Below, piece by piece: positions 24,927 to 33,834 of a DNA stretch of 64,000 nucleotides (positions within the stretch are counted from its first letter, which is position 1; every line of letters starts with the position of its first letter). Made by a program: the position numbers and the translations under genes. The stretch is from NCBI RefSeq assembly GCF_020026915.1, contig NZ_JAINUY010000008.1, positions 124,001-188,000 of the forward strand, given 5' to 3'. The DNA comes from Flavobacterium potami (GTDB lineage: Bacteria > Bacteroidota > Bacteroidia > Flavobacteriales > Flavobacteriaceae). Below the pieces are notes generated by a model. The model had not been told where the DNA came from, made no database searches, and worked only from the letters and a program-made list of their open reading frames with translations.

Positions 24927-25018
24927 GGTATTTTTACATGATTATCAGTAACATCATATTCACTTATGTGAATTATGTGTGTACAAAATTAAGTTTACAA
25001 AACATAATCAACACCAAC

Positions 25019-25786
25019 ATGACAAAAAATTTATTGTTCATCGCATTCATCTTCACTTTAACATGTCAATCTCAAACATCTACAGACAAAATCAAATGGA
25101 ATTACACAGACTACACCCCAAAAACATTTACTTTCAACAAAGCGATTGTTAATTATTTTGTTGAGGAAAACAAAGATTCTCCTAGACTCTCTATGGATAT
25201 AGTTTCTGACTCTACTGCATCAACCAAAGTAGGCTCAATAAAACTTAGCGAAATATTGCCAACAGAAGTTTTTGACGTCTCTGCATATAGTTATTCCGAT
25301 AAACTTTATTTAATCAAATCAAATAAGGATGAAAAAATATACATGTTACATGAAGATGTGATGTACTATCAAAATTGGAGTAAGTCAAATGGAACAACAT
25401 TAACTAAAGAATACACAAAGCCACAAACACTTGCAAAAGAAAAATTAATCTTAGAAAATTATCGATTAAAATTAAAAAACGCATTGTCAACTGTTAGTAA
25501 AATAGAAGCTATTAACAACAAACATTTAGTAAACATGGTTAATTCATTTGGCGTAATTGTAGAGCAAAAATACGACCCAGCAAAATTCACAAAAGAAGAA
25601 AAAGTCATCTATAAGCAACTAGTCCAAAAATTGAAAATACAGCATGAAGAAATAAAAACAGAGTTAGAGAAAAAAATTGATTCCAAAAAAACACTAACAG
25701 AATTAATAAGTATTCCTGACATTAATAAACAGCTTCAAATTGAACACGCCTATAATGATTATTCCTATACAGCATCAAATTGGTAA
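25019..25786 (+). CDS. Hypothetical exported protein, 255 aa
   Basis: The frame is open from 24914, but the ATG at 25019 gives a proper signal peptide (MTKNLLFIAFIFTLTCQSQ). The Cys at 17 could be lipidated, although Thr before it is not a standard lipobox. The mature part has a beta-rich half (KTFTFNKAIVNYFVEEN..., to about residue 130) and then a helical Lys/Glu-rich region (ENYRLKLKNALSTVSKIEAIN...) ending in a Tyr-rich tail (HAYNDYSYTASNW). I recognise no family. A terminator follows, so it is a single-gene unit in the island. Confidence 0.6.
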   Translation: MTKNLLFIAFIFTLTCQSQTSTDKIKWNYTDYTPKTFTFNKAIVNYFVEENKDSPRLSMDIVSDSTASTKVGSIKLSEILPTEVFDVSAYSYSDKLYLIKSNKDEKIYMLHEDVMYYQNWSKSNGTTLTKEYTKPQTLAKEKLILENYRLKLKNALSTVSKIEAINNKHLVNMVNSFGVIVEQKYDPAKFTKEEKVIYKQLVQKLKIQHEEIKTELEKKIDSKKTLTELISIPDINKQLQIEHAYNDYSYTASNW

Positions 25787-25793
25787 TAAACAG

Positions 25794-25824
25794 CCCCACA
25801 CTTATTTTGTGGGGTATTTTTTTT
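25794..25824 (+). terminator. Terminator of the exported protein gene
   Basis: The stem CCCCACA / TGTGGGG has a seven-base loop and is followed by TATTTTTTTT. Confidence 0.8.
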
Positions 25825-25946
25825 ACAATTACACGTTGACTCATTGACTAGCCTATTATTCCTAGAATTACAACTAAAAAATTTCCAACATTATTTGAAG
25901 AAATATAAAAATGATAATTTTACATTACTAATATAAATTTGGAAAT

Positions 25947-26705
25947 ATGAATATTGGAAAATGTAAATTATGTTTAGAAGAAAACACAGAATTACTTAAT
26001 GAGTCACATATCATTCCAGATTTTTTCCATGACGGTTTAAAGAATGAAAAAGGGCGTTATAGTCTAATTTTACCAGATGCATATGTAAAAGGAAGAAATC
26101 AACATTTAAAAAATCCTTTTGGAGCAATGTATGAATCAGATTTGCTTTGTAAAAAATGTGACAACAATATTATTAGTGGATATGAGACGGCACTTCGTCA
26201 TATACTAACTCAGAATCGAAATACAAAATATGATTTCAAATATGGAGATAAAAACTATAGATTGTATAAGGATATTGATTATACAAAATTTAAATTAGCT
26301 TTACTATCTATTCTCTGGCGTGCTTCAATTGCTAAAAACAAAATGTTTGAACAAGTAAACATTAGCCCTAAACATTTTGAAAACATAAGAAAAATGATAC
26401 TAAATAATGACGCAAAAAATGTGGAAGATTACCCAGTACTTATGTACTTATTTCATGAGAATGATGAAAAACTAATTACAAATCCTAGATTTCTAGATGA
26501 AAAACCAAATCAAAAGGCTCAATTTATCCTAAATGGTTATATGCTTATATTTATTATAGGTACAGACTCAACATTTCAAACATCTTTGCTAGTTCCAAAC
26601 AATTCCAGAGAACTAGTTTTGGAAATTAAAGAAGACAATTATTTAAAAAACCATATGTGGAACCTAATCGCAATAACAAAAGAAAAACTAAAAAAAAGAT
26701 CTTAA
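25947..26705 (+). CDS. HNH-like zinc-binding protein (possible nuclease)
   Basis: The 252-aa protein begins with a zinc-ribbon/HNH-like arrangement: Cys6-x2-Cys9, His21 in NESHIIP, then Cys68-x2-Cys71 followed by Asp-Asn-Asn. The SHIIP motif between two CxxC pairs is typical of HNH-type endonucleases found in defence and mobile loci. The last catalytic His or Asn is not obvious, so nuclease activity is inferred. The rest (residues 85-250) is helical with a hydrophobic stretch (LNGYMLIFIIG). It is convergent with the three-gene cargo operon, separated by 69 bases. Confidence 0.55.
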   Translation: MNIGKCKLCLEENTELLNESHIIPDFFHDGLKNEKGRYSLILPDAYVKGRNQHLKNPFGAMYESDLLCKKCDNNIISGYETALRHILTQNRNTKYDFKYGDKNYRLYKDIDYTKFKLALLSILWRASIAKNKMFEQVNISPKHFENIRKMILNNDAKNVEDYPVLMYLFHENDEKLITNPRFLDEKPNQKAQFILNGYMLIFIIGTDSTFQTSLLVPNNSRELVLEIKEDNYLKNHMWNLIAITKEKLKKRS

Positions 26706-26774
26706 TTGGACATCTAGGAGCGGGAGTTCAACCTATCTTTTTTCAAGCTCGTTAAATCCAATTTTTTGCTATCT

Positions 26775-27440
26775 CTAATTGATACTTCGCAAGAATTTGC
26801 AATTTGTACTAGAGTCGAGTATATCAATTAAGTCATTATCTAAAATCGATTTTTCAAGCCCTAACTTAAAAGTTGCGCCATTAGTGTAGAAAACGTCAAT
26901 ATGATGTAAAGGGTGTCTGTGCTGTTGTTGTTTTTCACTAGCTTCCTTAAACCCCTTTTCATCCATATCATATCTAAGATAACCATCTTCTAGCATTATT
27001 AAATCCTTTAATACAGGCCAATAATTACTATTACTTTCGTTTTCTAAATCAATAACTGGATCAATAAAATCAAGACAGTTATCACTGTTAATTAATGGAT
27101 TCTTTAAAAGAATTATTAAACTTGAAATAGCATAAGAATCTATCTCAATAAGATTTTTAAAATTTAAAGTAACCTCACCTTCCTCACCTATTATTAAATT
27201 AAAAGGAAATGTTATCGAATAAATTTTATCTTCACTTACAAAGAAAACTCGATTCATTTTCTCTCTAAAAAAAACAATTTTATTTACTGATTTTACTTTT
27301 TCTTCTCTCTTTCCATGTATTATGTATCTGGCAGATTCTAATAATATATCAAGTATTTGGAATTTATCCTTAAGTCGATATTTTGGAAAAAATATTGACA
27401 AAGAACTTGGGTCTATTTCTATTTCAAAACTAGTTTTCAT
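26775..27440 (-). CDS. Unrecognised 221-aa protein, third gene of the cargo operon
   Basis: The 221-aa protein has no signal peptide or membrane helix. A conserved-looking block near the C-terminus reads GYLRYDMDEKG...HRHPLHHIDVFYTNGATFKLGL. This RYDxD...HPxxHxD...TFKxGL pattern recalls DUF2290-type proteins, which is a weak recollection and not a firm match. Its start is two bases after the stop of the helicase gene, so it is certainly co-transcribed and probably translationally coupled. Its function is unknown; it may be an adaptor or an effector of the system. Confidence 0.65.
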   Translation of the reverse strand: MKTSFEIEIDPSSLSIFFPKYRLKDKFQILDILLESARYIIHGKREEKVKSVNKIVFFREKMNRVFFVSEDKIYSITFPFNLIIGEEGEVTLNFKNLIEIDSYAISSLIILLKNPLINSDNCLDFIDPVIDLENESNSNYWPVLKDLIMLEDGYLRYDMDEKGFKEASEKQQQHRHPLHHIDVFYTNGATFKLGLEKSILDNDLIDILDSSTNCKFLRSIN

Positions 27441-27442
27441 TA

Positions 27443-29437
27443 TTAATAAAATTCTTTATTAGCTTGAATAAATTTGATAGTTTTCTCTTTGTCAAATAAG
27501 TCAATATCAGTATCAACAATTGCGTTGGAAATTCTACTCCTTATTTTTTTATCAATTTTTAATTCATCGAAAATTTCATTTATGAAATCCGAATAAGAAA
27601 TATTTTCATTTTCGTTAAATTTTAAGACTTCGCTTTGTATCTTTTCTTTTTCATCTTCAGTAGGCTCGATAGTCTTTATATACCTTTCCTTATTGATGAT
27701 TTTTAATCCTTCAAGATTGTTTTCAAGACCAAGATTTTTAGTTACTAGTAAATAAGATTGGATAAAAGATCTTGTTAGCATTGTATATAATATATTTCTA
27801 TATCTATAAGTATTCTGAATACCAGAAGAAAGACAAATAACAAATGGGAATTCTAGTCCTTTTATGTTATTAGTATTTGAAAGGTAAATAGTATTTTCAA
27901 TTTTGTTTTTATTTTCATAAGCCCTATTTACTGCCCAGCCAATTTCTTTTCCGATTTTAAGAGTTAAACCATCAATATAATTATAAATATCTTTACGATT
28001 TTCTTCCATTAAAATAATTGCAATATCATCTGGTCTTAATTCTTTATGTTCGCTTTGTAATTCTTTAATTATTTTTATTACTTCACTTCCATGCGTTGTG
28101 TTTTGAAAAATTACACTATCATACCCATCTATATTTAAATTTTCAAACCTCCTAACTGGTTCCCTAAAAAAATGAATTTCTCTATTATCAAATCTTTCTA
28201 TTTTATAACCAATTGATTTCCAGTATTCATCAGAAAACCAATTTAATTTAACTTCATCAAATAAACCTAAACCAATCGCATGCGCAAACATTAGAGTTCG
28301 TGGATCAGTTCGATAACATCTATTTAAAACTATATCAACTTTTAATTCTGTTTTCTTTGTGTTTTCGAAAATATCCTGAAAAATATCACCAGCTATATAT
28401 ACTTTTTTGCGTGCTATCTTGTCACATAATGCAAAAAGAACATCTGGAAAATCTTGCCTCTCATCGATAAGGATATAATCCAAAGCATATTCAAATTCAT
28501 CATCAGCTAAAGAATTTATATGATTTAAAAGATGACTGAATATTTTTTCATAATCAGTATTTAATTTATTAAATTTAAAAAAAGGTGCCTTGTAAAAATG
28601 ACATAAATAACTGTAAAATCCAGAATTAGGAAAATTTTTTGATCCCCAAGCATGGGAAACCCATAATTTAGAATTCCATTCAATTTGTTTTTCAACTTTC
28701 ATGAAATTAAAAAAAGACGGTACTCGTTCTCTCAGTATATTTGATAATGCAATGCTGTGACACATGAAGTAAATCTTTGCATTATCTTCCTTCAAATATA
28801 TCTCTTTCAATTTATGTAAAAGCAATTCTGTTTTTCCAGTACCTGACAAACCTTGAATCGTTACTATCTTTGTATCGTAGTTTTTATAAATAAATCTCGT
28901 TTGCTCACCATCGAACAATATTATATTCTTTTTTACTTTCTCTAATAATGTTTGTGGAACGTCTGTCCCAACCTTATCAATATCATTAATACTTCCAATT
29001 AAAAGAGAAATCAACAACTCACTAATTCTCTGTAACTCTAAGGATAATAGATTATCATCCATGATTTTTTGGAAATTAGAAAATTGATTATTTTGAATTT
29101 GAACAGTATTATTTTTTTTCCACTCTCTGGATCTGCCAATATATTCTTTGTAATTATATTTATCTGATATAGAACTTAAATCTTCAATAAAATCTCCATA
29201 AAACTCATTAAATTGCTCCACATCACCTTCCACATCAATGAAAATAATTTTGTGCTTCGGAGATAGAATAACTATACATTTATTCTGATAAGGATAGGAA
29301 TATTTTCCACCTAATGGTGCATTAAGTACATAAATCTGTTCACTTGGTCTTTCTTGAATATAATCTTGTAGTTGGTTTAAAAAATCTATATTAAAATCAT
29401 TTTCTTCTATATCTTTAAAATATAAACTATTTTCCAT
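27443..29437 (-). CDS. UvrD-like superfamily 1 helicase/ATPase
   Basis: The 664-aa protein has an N-terminal region of about 190 aa that I do not recognise, then SF1 motifs. Walker A is GLSGTGKT (196-203), motif II is YILIDERQDFPD (DE-x-QD), and motif III is VYIAGDIFQDIF. Motif IV is near RCYRTDP, and later motifs are seen at NTNNIKGLEFPFVICL and MLTRSFIQSYLLV. This layout fits UvrD/Rep and related AAA-type DNA translocases acting on DNA ends or single strands. It lies 87 bases after the GHKL-nuclease gene and directly before the 221-aa gene. Confidence 0.85.
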   Translation of the reverse strand: MENSLYFKDIEENDFNIDFLNQLQDYIQERPSEQIYVLNAPLGGKYSYPYQNKCIVILSPKHKIIFIDVEGDVEQFNEFYGDFIEDLSSISDKYNYKEYIGRSREWKKNNTVQIQNNQFSNFQKIMDDNLLSLELQRISELLISLLIGSINDIDKVGTDVPQTLLEKVKKNIILFDGEQTRFIYKNYDTKIVTIQGLSGTGKTELLLHKLKEIYLKEDNAKIYFMCHSIALSNILRERVPSFFNFMKVEKQIEWNSKLWVSHAWGSKNFPNSGFYSYLCHFYKAPFFKFNKLNTDYEKIFSHLLNHINSLADDEFEYALDYILIDERQDFPDVLFALCDKIARKKVYIAGDIFQDIFENTKKTELKVDIVLNRCYRTDPRTLMFAHAIGLGLFDEVKLNWFSDEYWKSIGYKIERFDNREIHFFREPVRRFENLNIDGYDSVIFQNTTHGSEVIKIIKELQSEHKELRPDDIAIILMEENRKDIYNYIDGLTLKIGKEIGWAVNRAYENKNKIENTIYLSNTNNIKGLEFPFVICLSSGIQNTYRYRNILYTMLTRSFIQSYLLVTKNLGLENNLEGLKIINKERYIKTIEPTEDEKEKIQSEVLKFNENENISYSDFINEIFDELKIDKKIRSRISNAIVDTDIDLFDKEKTIKFIQANKEFY

Positions 29438-29524
29438 AAATATAATATAACATTAATCTTGGTTAGACACCCAAATATAAGAAAAACCTTTAATTTGAAA
29501 GTCGTTTTTTTAATTGCTTAAGAA

Positions 29525-31576
29525 TTAAAATGGTAAATCATCATCAGCGAAACCATCTACAAGAATTGTTTTATCTTTTGAAAGAGCAATTTGTGTAAGT
29601 ATGTCTGATCCACTCTTGTCTAAATTTATACCCTTTAATTGCAATTCTTCGATAACAATAGTTTTGAATTCCAATTTATCTATAAGGTGCTTATGTTTAA
29701 TTGTAAAAATTCTAAATAAATCATCCCATGTCATTGCATATATTTCATAATTTCTAATAGATTGAATTAAGTATTTTTTCCCCTTCTCTTTTTGGCTAAC
29801 ATGTAGATCCCTAATATAATCATCCACTTTTGTTCCTACCAGTATAAATTTCCAAGTTCTAGTAACACTATTAAATCTATCATCTTCAATTATAAATCGA
29901 AGATATCGCTCTACTTGTTGAAATTGATCATTTCCTATTATAACACTGGGCCTTTTAAGTTCAACAATAATATTTTCTTCAACTGTAGAATCTGAATCAT
30001 TAGTGTCAATAATCTCAGACTTCCTCGCAATGAATATATCAGGTCTTTTTAACTTATTTACATGATCAATTTTTTCATTTTTTTTCTTATTATTTTCAAG
30101 GTGTGAATAATAGTTATTCAAAAGAATTTCAAAATTCTTATCTGCAGAAACTAAATGGTATTGTTCTCCGAAAATCCAATAGTTTTCCTCTATAATTTTT
30201 TGAATATGATTTCTTTCATCGGTAAACTTCTTTAGATCAAAAACTAGTAATTTTAAAATATTAACTATTGTATATCTGTTTTCTAAGAATCTAACCAAAT
30301 GCGTAATCTGAGAAAGTTTTGTTGATTTTAAAACTGATGAAAGCTCTCTTCTTTCTTCGTCCGTTAACTTAACAACATTATCAATTATACTTAAAACATG
30401 CTCTCTTTGGTCTGTATCAAGCAATAGATTTAAAAAGCCAACTATAGTTTTACTCTGTGGAATACTTAAATTTTGAAAAATTTTTGGTTGAACGCTATAC
30501 AGTTCTTTAACAACATTCTCAAGATCGTCTTTTCTCAACTGTTCATATTTGTTACTTCCAAATATTGGGAAAATATTTCGTTGATTATAACTTTCAATTA
30601 GCTCGCCAGCTTTTAAATCTCGTATAAAAGCTTTCTCTTTTTGACCGACTAATTCATTTAGATTCTCCACTAAAAGCTTAAAAACAGGATCACTTTGATT
30701 AAACGTTTGATCAAGCACTGGATGATCTAATTTTGTAGGTTTGAAACTATCAAAATAACTAGATTCTATATATACAGAATGGTGAAAATCCGCTGTTTTA
30801 TTATTAAATGATGTATGTTTCCTATAAGCTTCTTTTTTATCAGTATTTAGAAAGTAATAATAATACTTGTCACCAATTTTCTCATTCCATCTTAAAAAGC
30901 TGATTTTGAAAACAAAATCACCATAAGTAATATCTCTGTCCTCAGAATCACCAATTACGCTTTCATAATTTAGTGGTCTGCTATTGATAATAATTTTGTA
31001 ATCTCTATCCTTATTTAAATATAAAAACCATCCAAATTCATTAGCCAAGTACTTCTCAAAATCTTCATTATCTAACAAATCACCTGTTAAATTATAAAAA
31101 TCTTCAAATATTACTTTCGTACCAGTTTGGGTATTCTTCTTTATTGATGTATCACCAGTTTGAAAATTCTGGATTTCTTCTCTGTTTATCTGTATAATAT
31201 AATTTAAATAATGACCTTCTTCAGATATAAATGTTGTATCCCATTTTGCTTTACTACAAAAGATAGAAAAAGAATATCTACCCTTTCCTTTTTTACCTTT
31301 AATAAATCCTGTATCTGAAAATGAATTTGCTTTTAATGAGACCATAAAGTTCCCAAAGGTATCTGCAATATTAGAAAAGTTTATACCAGTACCATTATCA
31401 GCAATGGAAAAACTCTGAATAGCCTGTATTCCATTTGCTCTGAAATTTATTTCAACTATTGAAGCATTTGCATCAAAACTATTCCAAATATATTCAGCTA
31501 TCGCCTTCTTATAATCAGTTGGCAAACCACTTCCTTCAATACTTTTTGACGTAAGTTGAGTTGTATGTTTTTTCAT
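29525..31576 (-). CDS. GHKL ATPase fused to a Shedu-like PD-(D/E)xK nuclease
   Basis: The 683-aa protein begins with a GHKL ATPase domain like those of MutL, Hsp90 and MORC proteins. The N-box is AEYIWNSFDANA (Glu28, Asn32), followed by DNGTGI (60-65) and a Gly-rich lid GKKGKGRYSFS (93-105). A middle helical region (about 330-480) leads to a nuclease-like domain with Asp513 (KRPDIFIA), Glu539-x-Lys541 (IVELKRP) and QVERY (554-558), the pattern of DUF4263/Shedu nucleases. The last residues are DGFADDDLPF, very like an SSB C-terminal tail. It is the first gene of the operon and is divergent from the excisionase-like gene. Confidence 0.82.
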   Translation of the reverse strand: MKKHTTQLTSKSIEGSGLPTDYKKAIAEYIWNSFDANASIVEINFRANGIQAIQSFSIADNGTGINFSNIADTFGNFMVSLKANSFSDTGFIKGKKGKGRYSFSIFCSKAKWDTTFISEEGHYLNYIIQINREEIQNFQTGDTSIKKNTQTGTKVIFEDFYNLTGDLLDNEDFEKYLANEFGWFLYLNKDRDYKIIINSRPLNYESVIGDSEDRDITYGDFVFKISFLRWNEKIGDKYYYYFLNTDKKEAYRKHTSFNNKTADFHHSVYIESSYFDSFKPTKLDHPVLDQTFNQSDPVFKLLVENLNELVGQKEKAFIRDLKAGELIESYNQRNIFPIFGSNKYEQLRKDDLENVVKELYSVQPKIFQNLSIPQSKTIVGFLNLLLDTDQREHVLSIIDNVVKLTDEERRELSSVLKSTKLSQITHLVRFLENRYTIVNILKLLVFDLKKFTDERNHIQKIIEENYWIFGEQYHLVSADKNFEILLNNYYSHLENNKKKNEKIDHVNKLKRPDIFIARKSEIIDTNDSDSTVEENIIVELKRPSVIIGNDQFQQVERYLRFIIEDDRFNSVTRTWKFILVGTKVDDYIRDLHVSQKEKGKKYLIQSIRNYEIYAMTWDDLFRIFTIKHKHLIDKLEFKTIVIEELQLKGINLDKSGSDILTQIALSKDKTILVDGFADDDLPF

Positions 31577-31772
31577 TTGCTGTGTAATTGGTTATAAATA
31601 TAAAGTTTTACTTATAATTAATCATATTTATAGTTTTGGAATTTTAAATAATTTACTAATACAAAAATTTTGAAAAACATTTTAACTAAATATTACTTAC
31701 TAGAGACAGGATAAATTCAATTTTCATAATATGAATTTAAGAGATTTTCATGTGTTTTATTGTCATTTTTTA

Positions 31773-31799
31773 TTCACTTACTTCATTTATTTCACTTAA
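31773..31799. repeat. Three imperfect 9-bp direct repeats (iteron-like)
   Basis: TTCACTTAC, TTCATTTAT and TTCACTTAA follow each other without spacers in the 381-base divergent gap between the GHKL-nuclease gene and the replication genes. The position would suit an initiation or regulator-binding site. The repeats are short and AT-rich, so chance is possible. Confidence 0.3.
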
Positions 31800-31919
31800 A
31801 CCACAATAATTACCTCAACAACAAAGCACTGAAAAAGTATATAAAATACTGATATACAGATAATTAATAGAAATGAATTTTATTCAACCTAACATTGAGA
31901 TTCTTTTAAAATAATCACA

Positions 31920-31945
31920 AATCTGAAACACTGAAGTTTCAGATT
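31920..31945. promoter_or_regulatory. Palindrome directly upstream of the excisionase-like gene
   Basis: AATCTGAAAC and its perfect complement GTTTCAGATT are separated by six bases and end 12 bases before the ATG at 31958. It could be an operator or a leader hairpin that controls start-codon access. Confidence 0.45.
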
Positions 31946-31957
31946 AAAAAAATTTAA

Positions 31958-32335
31958 ATGAATACAACACTTGAAAACATTTTTGAAAAAATTGATTTCA
32001 TTATTGATTCTATAACGAAGATTGAATCAAAACTCAAAACAGAACAAATTATCAAACCCCCTCCTAAAAAACTTTCACTTGATCAAGCAGTACTCTTTTT
32101 ACAAGAAAAGGGGATAAAAATCTCTAAATCGAGTATTTATAAATTAACATCTAATAATTCTATTTCATTTCGTCGATTTGGAAATCGATTAGTGTTTAGT
32201 GAGGACGAATTAGAAAAATGGATCTCGCTTCAATTAAAAGAACAAAATGTACACAAATTAGAATCTGTAAGTAAAATTTCAAATTCTGCACAAAATAAAA
32301 TACATAAAAATAATGGGAGAAATAGATTTAAATAA
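31958..32335 (+). CDS. Excisionase-like helix-turn-helix protein
   Basis: The 125-aa protein has an N-terminal coiled-coil-like segment (LENIFEKIDFIIDSITKIESKL) and a winged HTH of the excisionase/MerR-like HTH_17 type. The HTH reads LSLDQAVLFLQEKGIKISKSSIYKLTSN, then SFRRFGNRLVFSEDELEKWI. Such proteins act as recombination directionality factors or activators in Bacteroidota mobile elements. The helicase gene begins 23 bases before this gene ends, so the two are coupled. Confidence 0.8.
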   Translation: MNTTLENIFEKIDFIIDSITKIESKLKTEQIIKPPPKKLSLDQAVLFLQEKGIKISKSSIYKLTSNNSISFRRFGNRLVFSEDELEKWISLQLKEQNVHKLESVSKISNSAQNKIHKNNGRNRFK

Positions 32336-33830
32336 TATCTATCTAAATATAGATAAAAATAATGATGAAATTAAAAGTGACAGTAATTATCAATCTAGAA
32401 TTACGAAAGCTGTCTATAAAGACCCTGCATTAAAAGAAATTTTAAATTCAATACCTAAGATTTTTACCGAAACAGAAGGAAGCAAAGTTAAATTAGAAGA
32501 TGGCTGGGCTGTGCTTGTAATCGAAAATTTATTAGAAGTCAGTGATAAACTAGAGACTAGTTTAGGGTATGAAAACTACCAGATTTATATTTATAGAAAG
32601 GCATATTGGAAAATTTTAAATGAAACTTTGTTTAGATGTTTTTTAAGCCAAGTAGCTTTTAAATGTGGAATTCCACTACAATTAGCTAAAAAGGCTTCAA
32701 CTAGTGAGCATTTATTTTCTCAATTTACATTTGATGCATCATTATTTCTCAAAGATCAAAATAGTAAAACTCATAAAATCAACCTTGCAAATGGCACTTT
32801 CCACATTGGATTTGGTGAATCTAATGAAGTAAGTGAACTAAAACCACACAATAAAGAAGATAATTTAAAATATCAACTTTCATTTTGTTATGATCCAACA
32901 GCCAAGGCTCCACTTTTCACGAAATATCTCAATAGAGTACTACCCGACTTAGACAGTCAAAAAATTCTTGCAGAATACATTGCGTACACATTGACAAAAA
33001 AAATGAAATTAGAAAAAATCTTAATTCTTTATGGATCTGGCTCAAATGGAAAATCTGTTTTATTTGAAATAATTATGGCTTTGTTAGGAAAAGAAAATGT
33101 AACAAATTTTGCAATGGAAAGTTTGTGCGATGAAAGAGGATACCATAGAGTACATATAGAATCCAAATTACTTAATTATGCATCCGAGTCTGGCGGAAAA
33201 ATTAATATCCAAAACTTTAAAAAACTTGTCTCTGGGGAACCAATTGAGGCAAGATCACCACACAAGGAACCTATAATCATAGATGATTACTGCAAATTTA
33301 TGGTTAATGCAAATAAACTTCCAGAAATAGAACATACTGAGGCTTTTTTTAGAAGACAATTAATATTAGGGTTTAATCAAAAAATTTCAGATGAAGAAAA
33401 AGATATTCACTTAGCAAGTAAAATTATAAAAGACGAGTTAAGTGGAGTTTTCAATATAGTCCTAGAAGGTTTGAATAGACTCATTTTACAACAGGGATTT
33501 TCGAAATCAACTGTAGCTGAACAAGATTTGATAAAATATAAAGGAGAAACTAACAGTGTTTCACTTTTTATAGATGAGGAAAACTGGAAAAAATCAACGA
33601 ATACCAGAATAAAACTCAAAGAATTATATTTTAACTACAGAACTTACTGCACAGAAAGTGGTCAACGTCCTTTTTCACAAGCTAATTTCAGCAAAAGATT
33701 AACAGAGTTAAATTTTGAAGTTCAACATAAAAGTACTAATAATTACACATTTGTTTGGATTGAAAAAATCATTTTTCCAAACGAAAATGATCCTTTTTTA
33801 GAACTTGTTGAAAATGCACACAAAAAATAA
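32313..33830 (+). CDS. SF3 helicase, phage/plasmid primase (P4/D5) family
   Basis: The 505-aa protein has the superfamily 3 helicase core: a D5-N-like region (about 120-215), then Walker A GSGSNGKSVLFEII at about residue 245, motif B/C around NYASESGGKINIQNFKKLVSG, and FMVNANKLPE with the conserved Asn. A C-terminal winged helix follows (SQANFSKRLTELNFEVQHK). It should unwind DNA during island replication, with the primase encoded by the next gene. There is no fused primase domain. Confidence 0.88.
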   Translation: MGEIDLNNIYLNIDKNNDEIKSDSNYQSRITKAVYKDPALKEILNSIPKIFTETEGSKVKLEDGWAVLVIENLLEVSDKLETSLGYENYQIYIYRKAYWKILNETLFRCFLSQVAFKCGIPLQLAKKASTSEHLFSQFTFDASLFLKDQNSKTHKINLANGTFHIGFGESNEVSELKPHNKEDNLKYQLSFCYDPTAKAPLFTKYLNRVLPDLDSQKILAEYIAYTLTKKMKLEKILILYGSGSNGKSVLFEIIMALLGKENVTNFAMESLCDERGYHRVHIESKLLNYASESGGKINIQNFKKLVSGEPIEARSPHKEPIIIDDYCKFMVNANKLPEIEHTEAFFRRQLILGFNQKISDEEKDIHLASKIIKDELSGVFNIVLEGLNRLILQQGFSKSTVAEQDLIKYKGETNSVSLFIDEENWKKSTNTRIKLKELYFNYRTYCTESGQRPFSQANFSKRLTELNFEVQHKSTNNYTFVWIEKIIFPNENDPFLELVENAHKK

Positions 33831-33834
33831 ACCT

